Positions 1-7,424 of a DNA stretch of 27,701 bases are shown in pieces. The DNA is taken from NCBI GenBank assembly GCA_002292015.1, contig DBBD01000010.1, positions 1 to 27,701 on the forward strand, written 5' to 3'. Position numbers and translations under genes: made by a program. The notes under the pieces were generated by a model. The model saw nothing but the letters and a program-made list of their open reading frames with translations. It had not been told where the DNA came from and did no database searches. The DNA comes from Firmicutes bacterium UBA993. Lineage in GTDB: Bacteria; Bacillota; Dethiobacteria; DTU022. Numbering within the stretch: position 1 is the first letter of the stretch; the number at the start of each line of letters is the position of its first letter.

Positions 1-25
1 GATGCGATTAACTGTATTCACATTT

Positions 26-121
26 AGAAAACTGATATTTCAAGACCTGACCCCATTTATTTGTTCAGAAAACTGATATTTCAAGACCTGACCCCATTTA
101 TTTGTGACCCCATTTATTTGT
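26..121. repeat. 41-bp tandem repeat, 2.4 copies
   Basis: Two identical 39-nt units begin at 26 and 67 (AGAAAACTGATATTTCAAGA at the left, followed by CCTGACCCCATTTATTTGT), giving a period of 41 nt. A third, truncated copy of the right half (TGACCCCATTTATTTGT) lies at 105-121. The stretch is non-coding on either strand as far as I can judge. It resembles the short dispersed elements often found between operons in Bacillota. From 122 to 223 I see only AT-rich intergenic sequence leading to the promoter of the hydrogenase operon. Confidence 0.85.
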
Positions 122-223
122 TTCGGGGCATATCCGCTCCACTCCACTCTTTTTAAGTAAATTTTGATTATGATGCAGCGAAGTGATTCGGAAAAATTAT
201 TTTCTGATGATGCAATTCGTTGC

Positions 224-252
224 TTGACTTTTTTTATGGTTGTATCTATAAT
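224..252 (+). promoter_or_regulatory. Sigma-A type promoter of the rex-hyd operon
   Basis: The -35 box is TTGACT at 224-229 and the -10 box is a perfect TATAAT at 247-252, with the optimal 17-nt spacer. Transcription should begin near 259, inside the Rex-like palindrome described next. It is the only strong promoter visible upstream of rex, so the whole cluster through the phosphatase gene is probably read from it. Confidence 0.8.
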
Positions 253-255
253 AAA

Positions 256-273
256 TAGTGACATAAGTCACAA
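256..273. promoter_or_regulatory. Rex operator (ROP site)
   Basis: The 18-nt site TAGTGACATAAGTCACAA matches the Rex consensus TTGTGA-N6-TCACAA at every defined base but one (A for T at position 2). Its inner palindrome is GTGAC-ATAA-GTCAC. It begins four bases after the -10 box and covers the predicted start site, so bound Rex would block transcription. The first gene downstream encodes Rex itself, which supports autoregulation and NADH/NAD+ control of the hydrogenase. Confidence 0.75.
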
Positions 274-401
274 TATCTCTCCACGCTGCCTGTGGCTTAA
301 GCCGGGAAAACCTTTTGACGGAGGTGATAAGACTGTTTACGAATTTCCTTCTCAAAGAGACAGGGTAAATGGCCATGGGTAACGTAACCGGGAGGTTAAG
401 C

Positions 402-1109
402 ATGCAAAGACTTGAAGTAGCGATGGTTAAGCGCTTGCCGCAGTACTATCAAATATTGAATAAGATGAAGCAGCACGGGCAAGAGTATATCTCAAGTGAA
501 CACTTCGCGCGGCTGCTCAATGTGGACCCGAGTCTAGTCCGCAGGGACCTGTCGTGCTTGGCGACGGGTATCCAGAAGCTCGGATACCCAGTCCGCTTGA
601 CAATGGAGAGAATAGGTCAGCTGCTCGGGATGAGAAATACGAAAGAAGCCTTTCTTGCCGGGGCTGGCTCGCTGGGACGCGCTTTGATGGCTTATTCAGG
701 GTTGAAGGAGTACGGTCTTAAGATTACCGCGGCATTCGACGCAGATCCAGCAAAAGCTGGCGAGATTGTAGGCGGGGTTAAGGTGCTGCCGGCGGAAAAG
801 CTGGCGGACTTGATGAGTCGTATGAACATAAGCATAGGCATCATTGCTGTCCCAGCCGACACTGCGCAGGGAGTCGCGGACGTGATGGTTGGGGCTGGGG
901 CCCTTGCTATCTGGAATTTTGCGCCTATGACTTTACAAGTGCCGGGTAATGTAATCGTGAGGAATGAGAACCTCGCCGCCGGGTATATGCTGCTTAGCTA
1001 CGAACTAGAACAAAATCTTAGCAGAAGGAGTGAGAGTATTGATGAAAAGCATGTTAACGAACAAGCCGCCGGAGAGCAGGCGCTTCCACAAGGTGAACGA
1101 AATACTTGA
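402..1109 (+). CDS. rex: Redox-sensing transcriptional repressor Rex
   Basis: This is a dimeric repressor that senses the NADH/NAD+ ratio: it binds operator DNA when NADH is low and leaves when NADH rises. The 235-residue product has the Rex winged-helix N-terminus (SSEHFARLLNVDPSLVRRDLS) and a Rossmann fold with the dinucleotide loop GAGSLG at residues 87-92. It ends in the domain-swapped helix typical of the family (the AAGYMLLSYELEQ region). I chose ATG 402 because GGAGGT at 391-396 sits 5 nt upstream; an in-frame ATG at 369 lacks a ribosome binding site. The 3' end overlaps hydC by 68 nt, so the two are translated from one mRNA. The Rex-like operator at 256-273 suggests that it regulates its own operon. 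Confidence 0.93.
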   Translation: MQRLEVAMVKRLPQYYQILNKMKQHGQEYISSEHFARLLNVDPSLVRRDLSCLATGIQKLGYPVRLTMERIGQLLGMRNTKEAFLAGAGSLGRALMAYSGLKEYGLKITAAFDADPAKAGEIVGGVKVLPAEKLADLMSRMNISIGIIAVPADTAQGVADVMVGAGALAIWNFAPMTLQVPGNVIVRNENLAAGYMLLSYELEQNLSRRSESIDEKHVNEQAAGEQALPQGERNT

Positions 1110-1554
1110 CAGTTTTAATAACGACCCCTACAGATTAATAGCCATACTCCAGTCCGTGCAGGAAGAATACAGGTATTTGCCTGAGCCGGTGCTGAGCTAC
1201 ATCGCTACAAACCTTGGTCTCCCCAGGGCAAGAGTGTTCGGTGTGGCAACGTTCTATGCTCATTTTTCCTTGCAGCCCAAGGGTAAGTATGTTGTAAGAA
1301 TTTGCGACGGAACCGCTTGCCATGTCAACCGGAGCCAGTCTTTGCTGGACCTGATGGATGAGCGCTTTAAGCTGAACGACAATAAGCCGACGACGGATGA
1401 CATGTTATTCACTCTCGAAAAGGTATCTTGTCTCGGCGCTTGCGGCTTGGCACCAGTCGTGGTGATCAACGACCGTGTTTACGGACAGGTTAATGTCGAC
1501 AAATTGGGGGCAGTGCTGGATGAAATACTGGAAGATGAGGAACGGAGGAGATAG
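1042..1554 (+). CDS. hydC: NAD-linked [FeFe] hydrogenase, NuoE-like subunit HydC
   Basis: This is the small electron-transfer subunit of the trimeric cytoplasmic [FeFe] hydrogenase. It belongs to the NuoE/24-kDa family with a thioredoxin-like [2Fe-2S] fold. The four cluster ligands are visible as C88 and C93 (CDGTAC) and C130 and C134 (CLGAC). The N-terminal helical part contains the usual ILQSVQEEYRYLP segment. The product is about 170 residues, normal for the family. The ribosome binding site is AGAAGGAG at 1023-1030. The start could be ATG 1042 or the in-frame TTG 1039 or GTG 1030; I prefer ATG 1042. It overlaps the end of rex and is followed after 1 nt by hydB. Confidence 0.92.
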   Translation: MKSMLTNKPPESRRFHKVNEILDSFNNDPYRLIAILQSVQEEYRYLPEPVLSYIATNLGLPRARVFGVATFYAHFSLQPKGKYVVRICDGTACHVNRSQSLLDLMDERFKLNDNKPTTDDMLFTLEKVSCLGACGLAPVVVINDRVYGQVNVDKLGAVLDEILEDEERRR

Positions 1555-1555
1555 C

Positions 1556-3520
1556 ATGGCGGTTGTAGATATAACAGAGATTGCGGAAAGGGCGAAGCAG
1601 AGGCTATCGGGACTAAGTTACCGGGTCCTAGTCTGTGCCGGCACAGGTTGTATCGCTGGTGGATCCGGGGCAGTATATGATGAGTTCCTCAGGCTGACCG
1701 GCGCAGCTCCGGGCATCGCGGAGGTGGCACTGGTGGGCGACATGTGTGGGAATGGTGTAAGCGCTGTAGACGCGGACAATCCAACCGGTGAGCCTATGCA
1801 GGTAAAGGCCGGACTTGGTGTCGGTGCAGACGGCGTCGTTAGCCGGACAGGGTGCCACGGGTTGTGCCAAAAGGGACCGTTGGTGACTCTCCAGCCGCTT
1901 GCCCGCGGAGCGGAAGAGATACTTTTCTGCCACGTGACGGCGGATGATGTTGCTGAGATAATCGACACTAGCCTGCATTCCGGCGGCGTCGTCGAGAGGT
2001 TGCTTTACCGCACCCCGGATAACGGACACACCTTTCGCAACTCACGTGACATACCGTTTTACGCCAGGCAGAAACGTATATCGTTGGTGGATTGTGGCCA
2101 TGTTGATCCGGAAAGCATTGAGGAGTACATCGCACGCGGTGGTTACGCAGCCGCGCGGCGCGCTATCACACAGATGACACCCGCACAGATCTGCGATGAA
2201 ATTACCGCCTCCGGCTTAAGAGGCCGCGGCGGCGCCGGTTACCCGACCGGAATAAAATGGCAAGCTACGCTAGCTGTCGAGGACCAGGTCAAGTATATTG
2301 TATGCAACGGTGACGAGGGTGACCCGGGCGCATTTATGGACAGAAGCATCATGGAGGGCGACCCGCACAGGGTGCTCGAAGGAGCAGTCATTGCTGCTTA
2401 CGCCACGGGTGCGAGCCGCGGCTACTTCTACATCCGGAGTGAGTATCCGCTCGCGCTGCAGAGAATGCACAGAGCGATAGACGATGCCCGCGGGGCAGGG
2501 ATATTGGGCAAAGCCTTGTTCGACAGCCGTTTTGACTTCGATTGTGAGGTCGTGGAAGGTGCGGGCGCGTTCGTGTGCGGCGAGGAGACTGCGCTCTTGG
2601 CGTCGATCGAGGGCCAGCGCGGCATGCCGAGGGCCAAGCCCCCGTTCCCCGCGCAGAAGGGCCTCTTCGGAAAGCCCACGCTGGTCAACAATGTCGAGAC
2701 GCTGGCCACCGTTAGACATATCGTCGAGCGCGGCGCGTCCGAATTCAGGAAGCACGGGACAACGCAAAGTCCCGGCACCAAGACCTTCGCCTTGACCGGT
2801 CGGGTCCTAAATACGGGACTGATTGAGGTTCCGCTCGGCACGACGTTACATGAGATAGTATTCGCTATTGGTGGAGGCATCCCGGACGGGCGCGCATTTA
2901 AGGCCGTGCAGATTGGCGGGCCATCGGGCGGTTGTCTCGGTGTGGAACACCTCGAAATGCCCTTGGATTTCGAGAACTTGTCGCGTATGGGCGCAATGGT
3001 AGGTTCCGGCGGCATAGTAGTGCTGGATGATACAACGTGCATCGTTGAGGTGGCCAGGTTTTTTATGCAGTTCACGCAGCAGGAGTCGTGCGGCAAGTGT
3101 GTGCTCTGCCGCGAGGGCACAAAGCAAATGTTCGCCCTCCTGCAGGATATCGTAGACGGCAGGTCACAGCCCGGCGACATCGAGCTTCTCGAGGAGACAG
3201 CGAAGGCGGTAAAAGCAGCCAGCCTGTGCGGACTCGGCAAAACCGCTCCCAACCCAGTGCTCAGCACCCTCAAGCTGTTTAGAAGTGAGTACCAGGCGCA
3301 CATCGACCGGCGGTATTGCCCCGCGGGCGTTTGCTCAGCGCTCAAAACGTATACGATAGACCCATCGCTGTGCAAGGGCTGTTCCCGTTGCATGAAGAAT
3401 TGCCCTGCCGAGGCAATCGAGGGAGAGAAGCGTGCAGCGCACAGCATTGATGTGACAAAATGCACGAAGTGTGGCATTTGCGCCAGCCTCTGCAAATTCA
3501 ACGCCATATCGGCAGTCTAA
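1556..3520 (+). CDS. hydB: NAD-linked [FeFe] hydrogenase, NuoF-like flavoprotein subunit HydB
   Basis: This is the NAD(H)- and FMN-binding subunit of the HydABC complex. In characterised members it couples H2 formation to simultaneous oxidation of NADH and ferredoxin. The 654 residues comprise an N-terminal thioredoxin-like [2Fe-2S] domain (C27, C32, then a CHGLC pair), the NuoF core with the glycine-rich loop GRGGAGYPTG from residue 223 and GDEGDPGAF, and an SLBB segment. The [4Fe-4S] motif is C512xxC515xxC518 plus a later Cys. The C-terminal 2x[4Fe-4S] ferredoxin has cysteines at 606/609/612/616 and 636/639/642/646. This matches the long HydB type rather than plain NuoF. ATG 1556 has CGGAGGAG at 1543-1550. 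Whether this complex bifurcates is inferred from subunit make-up. Confidence 0.93.
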   Translation: MAVVDITEIAERAKQRLSGLSYRVLVCAGTGCIAGGSGAVYDEFLRLTGAAPGIAEVALVGDMCGNGVSAVDADNPTGEPMQVKAGLGVGADGVVSRTGCHGLCQKGPLVTLQPLARGAEEILFCHVTADDVAEIIDTSLHSGGVVERLLYRTPDNGHTFRNSRDIPFYARQKRISLVDCGHVDPESIEEYIARGGYAAARRAITQMTPAQICDEITASGLRGRGGAGYPTGIKWQATLAVEDQVKYIVCNGDEGDPGAFMDRSIMEGDPHRVLEGAVIAAYATGASRGYFYIRSEYPLALQRMHRAIDDARGAGILGKALFDSRFDFDCEVVEGAGAFVCGEETALLASIEGQRGMPRAKPPFPAQKGLFGKPTLVNNVETLATVRHIVERGASEFRKHGTTQSPGTKTFALTGRVLNTGLIEVPLGTTLHEIVFAIGGGIPDGRAFKAVQIGGPSGGCLGVEHLEMPLDFENLSRMGAMVGSGGIVVLDDTTCIVEVARFFMQFTQQESCGKCVLCREGTKQMFALLQDIVDGRSQPGDIELLEETAKAVKAASLCGLGKTAPNPVLSTLKLFRSEYQAHIDRRYCPAGVCSALKTYTIDPSLCKGCSRCMKNCPAEAIEGEKRAAHSIDVTKCTKCGICASLCKFNAISAV

Positions 3521-3529
3521 GGAGGAAAA

Positions 3530-5626
3530 ATGATGAGCGAAACGAACAGCATACCGTCAGCCGTGATAAGTGAGAAGAATACGTTGATCATCGACGGCCG
3601 CATGGTGACCATAGGAAGCGAGCGCAATCTTCTCGAGCTTATTCGCAGTGCGGGAATAAACATGCCGACGTTCTGTTACCACAGCGACTTGAGCGTGTAC
3701 GGCGCGTGCCGTTTATGTATTGTTGAGTTACAGGGCAGGGGGATTGTTACTAGCTGCACAACAGCTCCGGAACCGGGAATGGTTGTAAGCGTCAATACGG
3801 CTGAGCTGCGAAGAATTAGGCGGATTACAGTGGAGCTTCTCCTGGCCAGCCATGATGTGAACTGTCCCACCTGCGCTAAATCTAGTTCGTGCCGGCTGCT
3901 TGACCTAGTCGCCCGCTTGGGAGTCAGCACTGTGCGCTACCGGTCGAGAGCAGCCAAGCAACCGATTGACACTTCAAGCCTATCGCTGGTGCGTGATCCC
4001 AACAAGTGCGTATTGTGCGGCGACTGTGTAAGAGTATGCCAGGAGATGCAGGGTATCGGCGCGCTGGACTTCGCTTACCGCGGGAGCAAGGTCCAGGTCC
4101 TGCCGGCCTTTGGCCAGGGTATAGGCGAGGTAGAGTGCGTCAACTGCGGACAGTGCTCTGCTATTTGCCCGACCGGGGCACTGACGGTTAAGAGCGATAT
4201 AGACCGGGTTTGGCAGGCCTTACATGACCCCTCGAAAGTGGTGGCGGTGCAGATCGCCCCTGCCGTGCGCGTCGGCATCGGTGAGGCTTTCGGCCTTGCG
4301 GCCGGAGAGACTCACATCGGGCAGATCGCCGCGGCGCTCCGCCAAATGGGCGCGTCATATATCTATGATACAGCCTTCGCCGCGGATCTTACCGTGCTTG
4401 AGGAAGGTACGGAATTCCTTAAGCGTTTCCGGTTGGGTGAAAGGCTTCCCCAGTTCACGAGCTGCTGCCCGGCGTGGGTCAAGCTGGCCGAACAGCGCTA
4501 TCCCGACATGCTTGAAAACTTAAGCTCTTGCAGGAGTCCGCAGCAGATGTTCGGCAGCCTGATCAAGCAGGAGCTGGCAAAGGAAACGGGCAGGTCTTCT
4601 GACGACATTTTTATCCTGAGCATTATGCCTTGCACTGCCAAAAAATTTGAAGCTGCCAGGCCCGAATTCTCTACCGGGGGTAGGCCGGACGTGGACGCGG
4701 TTATAACGACACAGGAGCTCGCCCGCATGATACGAGAAGCGTGCCTCGATTTTACCTCGCTGGAGCCGGACAGTCTGGACATGCCGTTCGGGTTCAAGAG
4801 CGGCGCCGGTATCTTGTTCGGCGCCTCAGGCGGCGTAGCCGAGGCAGTCCTCAGGTTTGCCGGTGAGATTACAGCTAAGCGTTGGCTGAATCCGGCAGAA
4901 TTTCACCGGGTGCGCGGCCTTGAGGACACGAGGGAAGCTTGCATCGACCTCGGCGGTGTGAACCTGTCAGTGGCGGTGGTCAACGGGCTAGCTGCGGCAC
5001 AGCGCTTGGTCGACGACGTTCGCGCCGGCCGTAAACGATACGATCTGATTGAGGCCATGGCCTGTCCCGGCGGCTGCATATGCGGAGCAGGGCAGCCCTC
5101 CATGGAGGGTAACGCGGTTCGCGTCGCGCGTCAGCAGGGTATTTACAGACTCGACACGATGCTGCAGATGCATAAAAGCCAGGAGAATCCTTACCTCCAG
5201 CAGCTTTATAAAAATGTTTTGCAGGAGCCTGGTAGCCATATCGCCCACGAGCTTCTTCACACTCATTACCGGCCACGCCGGAGGACCGGAGCGCACGAGA
5301 TCGATTTCGACACGGGCGAAGAGCAAAGCGAAGGCGCCGCTGTGCATATCGAGGTGTGTGTGGGCACCAACTGCCACATTAAGGGGAGCCACGACCTGCT
5401 GCACAACCTGATTGATCACATTGACAAGAACAGTGCCGGTCACCTGGTCGATGTGTCTCCCACCTTTTGTTACGAAGCGTGCGATAGAGGGCCAACCGTG
5501 AAGTTCAACGATGAAATTTTGGAGAAGTGCACATTCGAGGAGATTGCTGGGAGGCTCGACCGCGAACTGGAGCAGTTGGCATCCAGAGAGGCTACTGAAG
5601 TGGGTAAGATACGCGATGAAAGCTGA
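3530..5626 (+). CDS. hydA: Catalytic [FeFe] hydrogenase subunit HydA (group A, trimeric type)
   Basis: This subunit reduces protons or oxidises H2 at the H-cluster. The 698 residues hold an N-terminal plant-type [2Fe-2S] domain (CYHSDLSVYGACRLC), a His/Cys3 [4Fe-4S] motif (HDVNCPTC) and two ferredoxin [4Fe-4S] motifs (CVLCGDC, CVNCGQC). The H-cluster domain carries TSCCPAW (C312 is the proton-transfer Cys, C313 a ligand), MPCTAKKFE (M366-C368) and MACPGGC (C512, C516). A C-terminal NuoE-like [2Fe-2S] domain (CVGTNC ... CYEAC) follows, as in multimeric bifurcating enzymes. The third motif ends CICGAGQP where CINGGGQP is more usual. Start ATG 3530 or ATG 3533 follows GGAGG at 3521-3525. Maturases HydE, HydF and HydG are not in the window. 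Confidence 0.95.
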   Translation: MMSETNSIPSAVISEKNTLIIDGRMVTIGSERNLLELIRSAGINMPTFCYHSDLSVYGACRLCIVELQGRGIVTSCTTAPEPGMVVSVNTAELRRIRRITVELLLASHDVNCPTCAKSSSCRLLDLVARLGVSTVRYRSRAAKQPIDTSSLSLVRDPNKCVLCGDCVRVCQEMQGIGALDFAYRGSKVQVLPAFGQGIGEVECVNCGQCSAICPTGALTVKSDIDRVWQALHDPSKVVAVQIAPAVRVGIGEAFGLAAGETHIGQIAAALRQMGASYIYDTAFAADLTVLEEGTEFLKRFRLGERLPQFTSCCPAWVKLAEQRYPDMLENLSSCRSPQQMFGSLIKQELAKETGRSSDDIFILSIMPCTAKKFEAARPEFSTGGRPDVDAVITTQELARMIREACLDFTSLEPDSLDMPFGFKSGAGILFGASGGVAEAVLRFAGEITAKRWLNPAEFHRVRGLEDTREACIDLGGVNLSVAVVNGLAAAQRLVDDVRAGRKRYDLIEAMACPGGCICGAGQPSMEGNAVRVARQQGIYRLDTMLQMHKSQENPYLQQLYKNVLQEPGSHIAHELLHTHYRPRRRTGAHEIDFDTGEEQSEGAAVHIEVCVGTNCHIKGSHDLLHNLIDHIDKNSAGHLVDVSPTFCYEACDRGPTVKFNDEILEKCTFEEIAGRLDRELEQLASREATEVGKIRDES

Positions 5627-5651
5627 GGGGGCACCCGGAGGTTACGCTGAT

Positions 5652-7424
5652 ATGGTAGGTGAAGCGCCGGCGCAAAATACTACCTTGTGGACGAACGCGG
5701 CGCGGTGCCGCGATTGCAACAGGTGTGTGCGTGTTTGCCCGGTTAAGGCTGTGCGCAAGGAAGGCGGACAGGCGGGGGTTTGCCCCGATGATTGCATCCT
5801 CTGCGGTATCTGCGTGCGCGAGTGCCCCCAAGGCGCTAAATCTTATCGTAACGAAATCCCCCTGGTTGAGGAGCTGATACGGACCGTGCCGCTGGTCGCG
5901 GCGTCGGTGGCGCCCAGCTATATGTCGGCATTTACCTCCGCGGAGTGCAGGGGGCTTCCGGGGGTCCTGCGCAGCCTGGGCTTCGGCATTGTCGCCGAGA
6001 CGGCGGTCGGCGCCGAGATGGTGGCGCAAGCCAGCCGCAAGCTTATCGACAGCAGCCCGCCTGGGAAGTTCCTTTGTACAGCCTGCCCAGCGGTGGTCCG
6101 GTACGTGCAGCGATACAAGCCTGAGGTTACTGGCGCCCTCTTGCCGCTCGCCTCTCCGATGGTCGCCCATTCCAGGCACTTGAAGGCTAGGTACGGACCG
6201 GACACCGCGGTAGTATTCATCGGTCCGTGCCTGGCAAAAAAAGAGGAGGCGCGGCGTGAAGAATGCCGGCCGAGTGTAGATGCGGTCCTGACCTTCGACG
6301 AACTGAACGACTGGGTGAAGTCTCGCGGCCTAAGCTTTATCCAGGCCGAGGAGAGCGACTTCGACGACTTAAAGCCCGCAAACGGCAGGCTGTTTCCGGT
6401 AAGCGGAGGTTTTGCCAGGGCTGCGGGCTTTTCTACGGACCGCCTCGACCAGTTAGTCTTAAGCGTAACAGGTCCGGAAGGCGTTAAGGAGGCAGTTGAT
6501 TTCGTGGCCCAGGTGAAGCAGCCTGTCGTCATGGAAGCGCTGATTTGTCCCGGAGGATGTCTCGGAGGAGTCGGCATGGCGCAAAGTCCCGGTAGGTTCG
6601 CTTATAAGATGGCTTTTTTGGGCACTGTGGGCAGAGCGACAGAAGCGGATAAGATAAAAGCACCCGAAAGCGCTGGGAGTGAGGTTTTATCTACTGTTTC
6701 CAGCCCTGCTACCGATCTTGCCGTGCACTATCCTCCGGACCCGAAGGTGGTTCAGGAGCCCGACGAGGCGCTTATTCGGGAAGTCATGGCGAGAACCGGA
6801 AAGTACGAGCCGCCCGATGAACTCGACTGCGGGGCCTGTGGGTACAACACGTGTCGGGAGAAAGCGCTCGCAGTGCTTGCCGGGATGGCAGAAATAGATA
6901 TGTGCATCCCATTCATGAGGCGTTCGGCTGAGCTCAAGACAGACGCCATTGTGCAGAACAGTCCCAACGCGATTGTGATCCTTGACCGTGAACTCAAGAT
7001 AGTCCATGTGAACAAAAAGTTCTGCGAAATGTTTATTACTGGCGAGCATTGCCGAGGCAGACATATCAGTTACTTCATGGAGGCCGATCCGTACCGGCAG
7101 GTGCTGGAAGGCGAAATAGATATGTACGAAGAGCCCTTGCATCTTTCCGCTTACGGCCTGGTGTGCCAGCAGTTCGTATATAAAATCGGTGAGGCGGATT
7201 CAGTCGAAGTCGTAGGCATCCTGATCAACCTCACGCACAGCAAGAAGCAGGAAGCGGAACTGGATGCCCTGCGCAGGGAGGCAATTGACCGCGCGGAAGA
7301 GGTCGTCGACCGTCAGGTTGAAGTCGTGCAGGAAATGGTGCGGCATCTCGCCAGGTCGGCCGCCGAAACCCGCTCTACCCTGTCGCGGCTGACCGACCTG
7401 GTTAGGCGCAAGGAGGAGCGGTGA
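5652..7424 (+). CDS. hydS: Sensory-type [FeFe] hydrogenase with PAS domain (HydS-like)
   Basis: This is a probable H2 or redox sensor rather than a production enzyme. After two [4Fe-4S] motifs (CRDCNRCVRVCP, CILCGICVREC) comes an H-cluster domain with CTACP (C145), GPCLAKKEE (C193) and ICPGGC (C299, C303). The Cys that shuttles protons in catalytic enzymes is Ala144 and the Met of the second motif is Gly191; such changes are known in group C/HydS proteins. Next are a further Fe-S motif (CGACGYNTC), a PAS domain starting near SPNAIVILDRELKIV, and a C-terminal helical, probably coiled-coil tail. There is no kinase domain. I chose ATG 5652 because GGAGGT at 5637-5642 is 9 nt upstream; ATG 5616 is an alternative. 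It overlaps the phosphatase start by one base. Confidence 0.85.
   Translation: MVGEAPAQNTTLWTNAARCRDCNRCVRVCPVKAVRKEGGQAGVCPDDCILCGICVRECPQGAKSYRNEIPLVEELIRTVPLVAASVAPSYMSAFTSAECRGLPGVLRSLGFGIVAETAVGAEMVAQASRKLIDSSPPGKFLCTACPAVVRYVQRYKPEVTGALLPLASPMVAHSRHLKARYGPDTAVVFIGPCLAKKEEARREECRPSVDAVLTFDELNDWVKSRGLSFIQAEESDFDDLKPANGRLFPVSGGFARAAGFSTDRLDQLVLSVTGPEGVKEAVDFVAQVKQPVVMEALICPGGCLGGVGMAQSPGRFAYKMAFLGTVGRATEADKIKAPESAGSEVLSTVSSPATDLAVHYPPDPKVVQEPDEALIREVMARTGKYEPPDELDCGACGYNTCREKALAVLAGMAEIDMCIPFMRRSAELKTDAIVQNSPNAIVILDRELKIVHVNKKFCEMFITGEHCRGRHISYFMEADPYRQVLEGEIDMYEEPLHLSAYGLVCQQFVYKIGEADSVEVVGILINLTHSKKQEAELDALRREAIDRAEEVVDRQVEVVQEMVRHLARSAAETRSTLSRLTDLVRRKEER

Noticed and set aside
26..121. 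CRISPR array
   Set aside because: The repeats are directly adjacent, with no spacers of distinct sequence, only about 2.4 copies, and no cas genes nearby.
2428..3507. Long minus-strand ORF (359 codons) opposite hydB
   Set aside because: It lies wholly antisense to the conserved NuoF-like coding sequence, its product is rich in Ser, Pro and Thr without any recognisable motif, and it has no supporting operon context. It is a by-product of GC-rich codon use.
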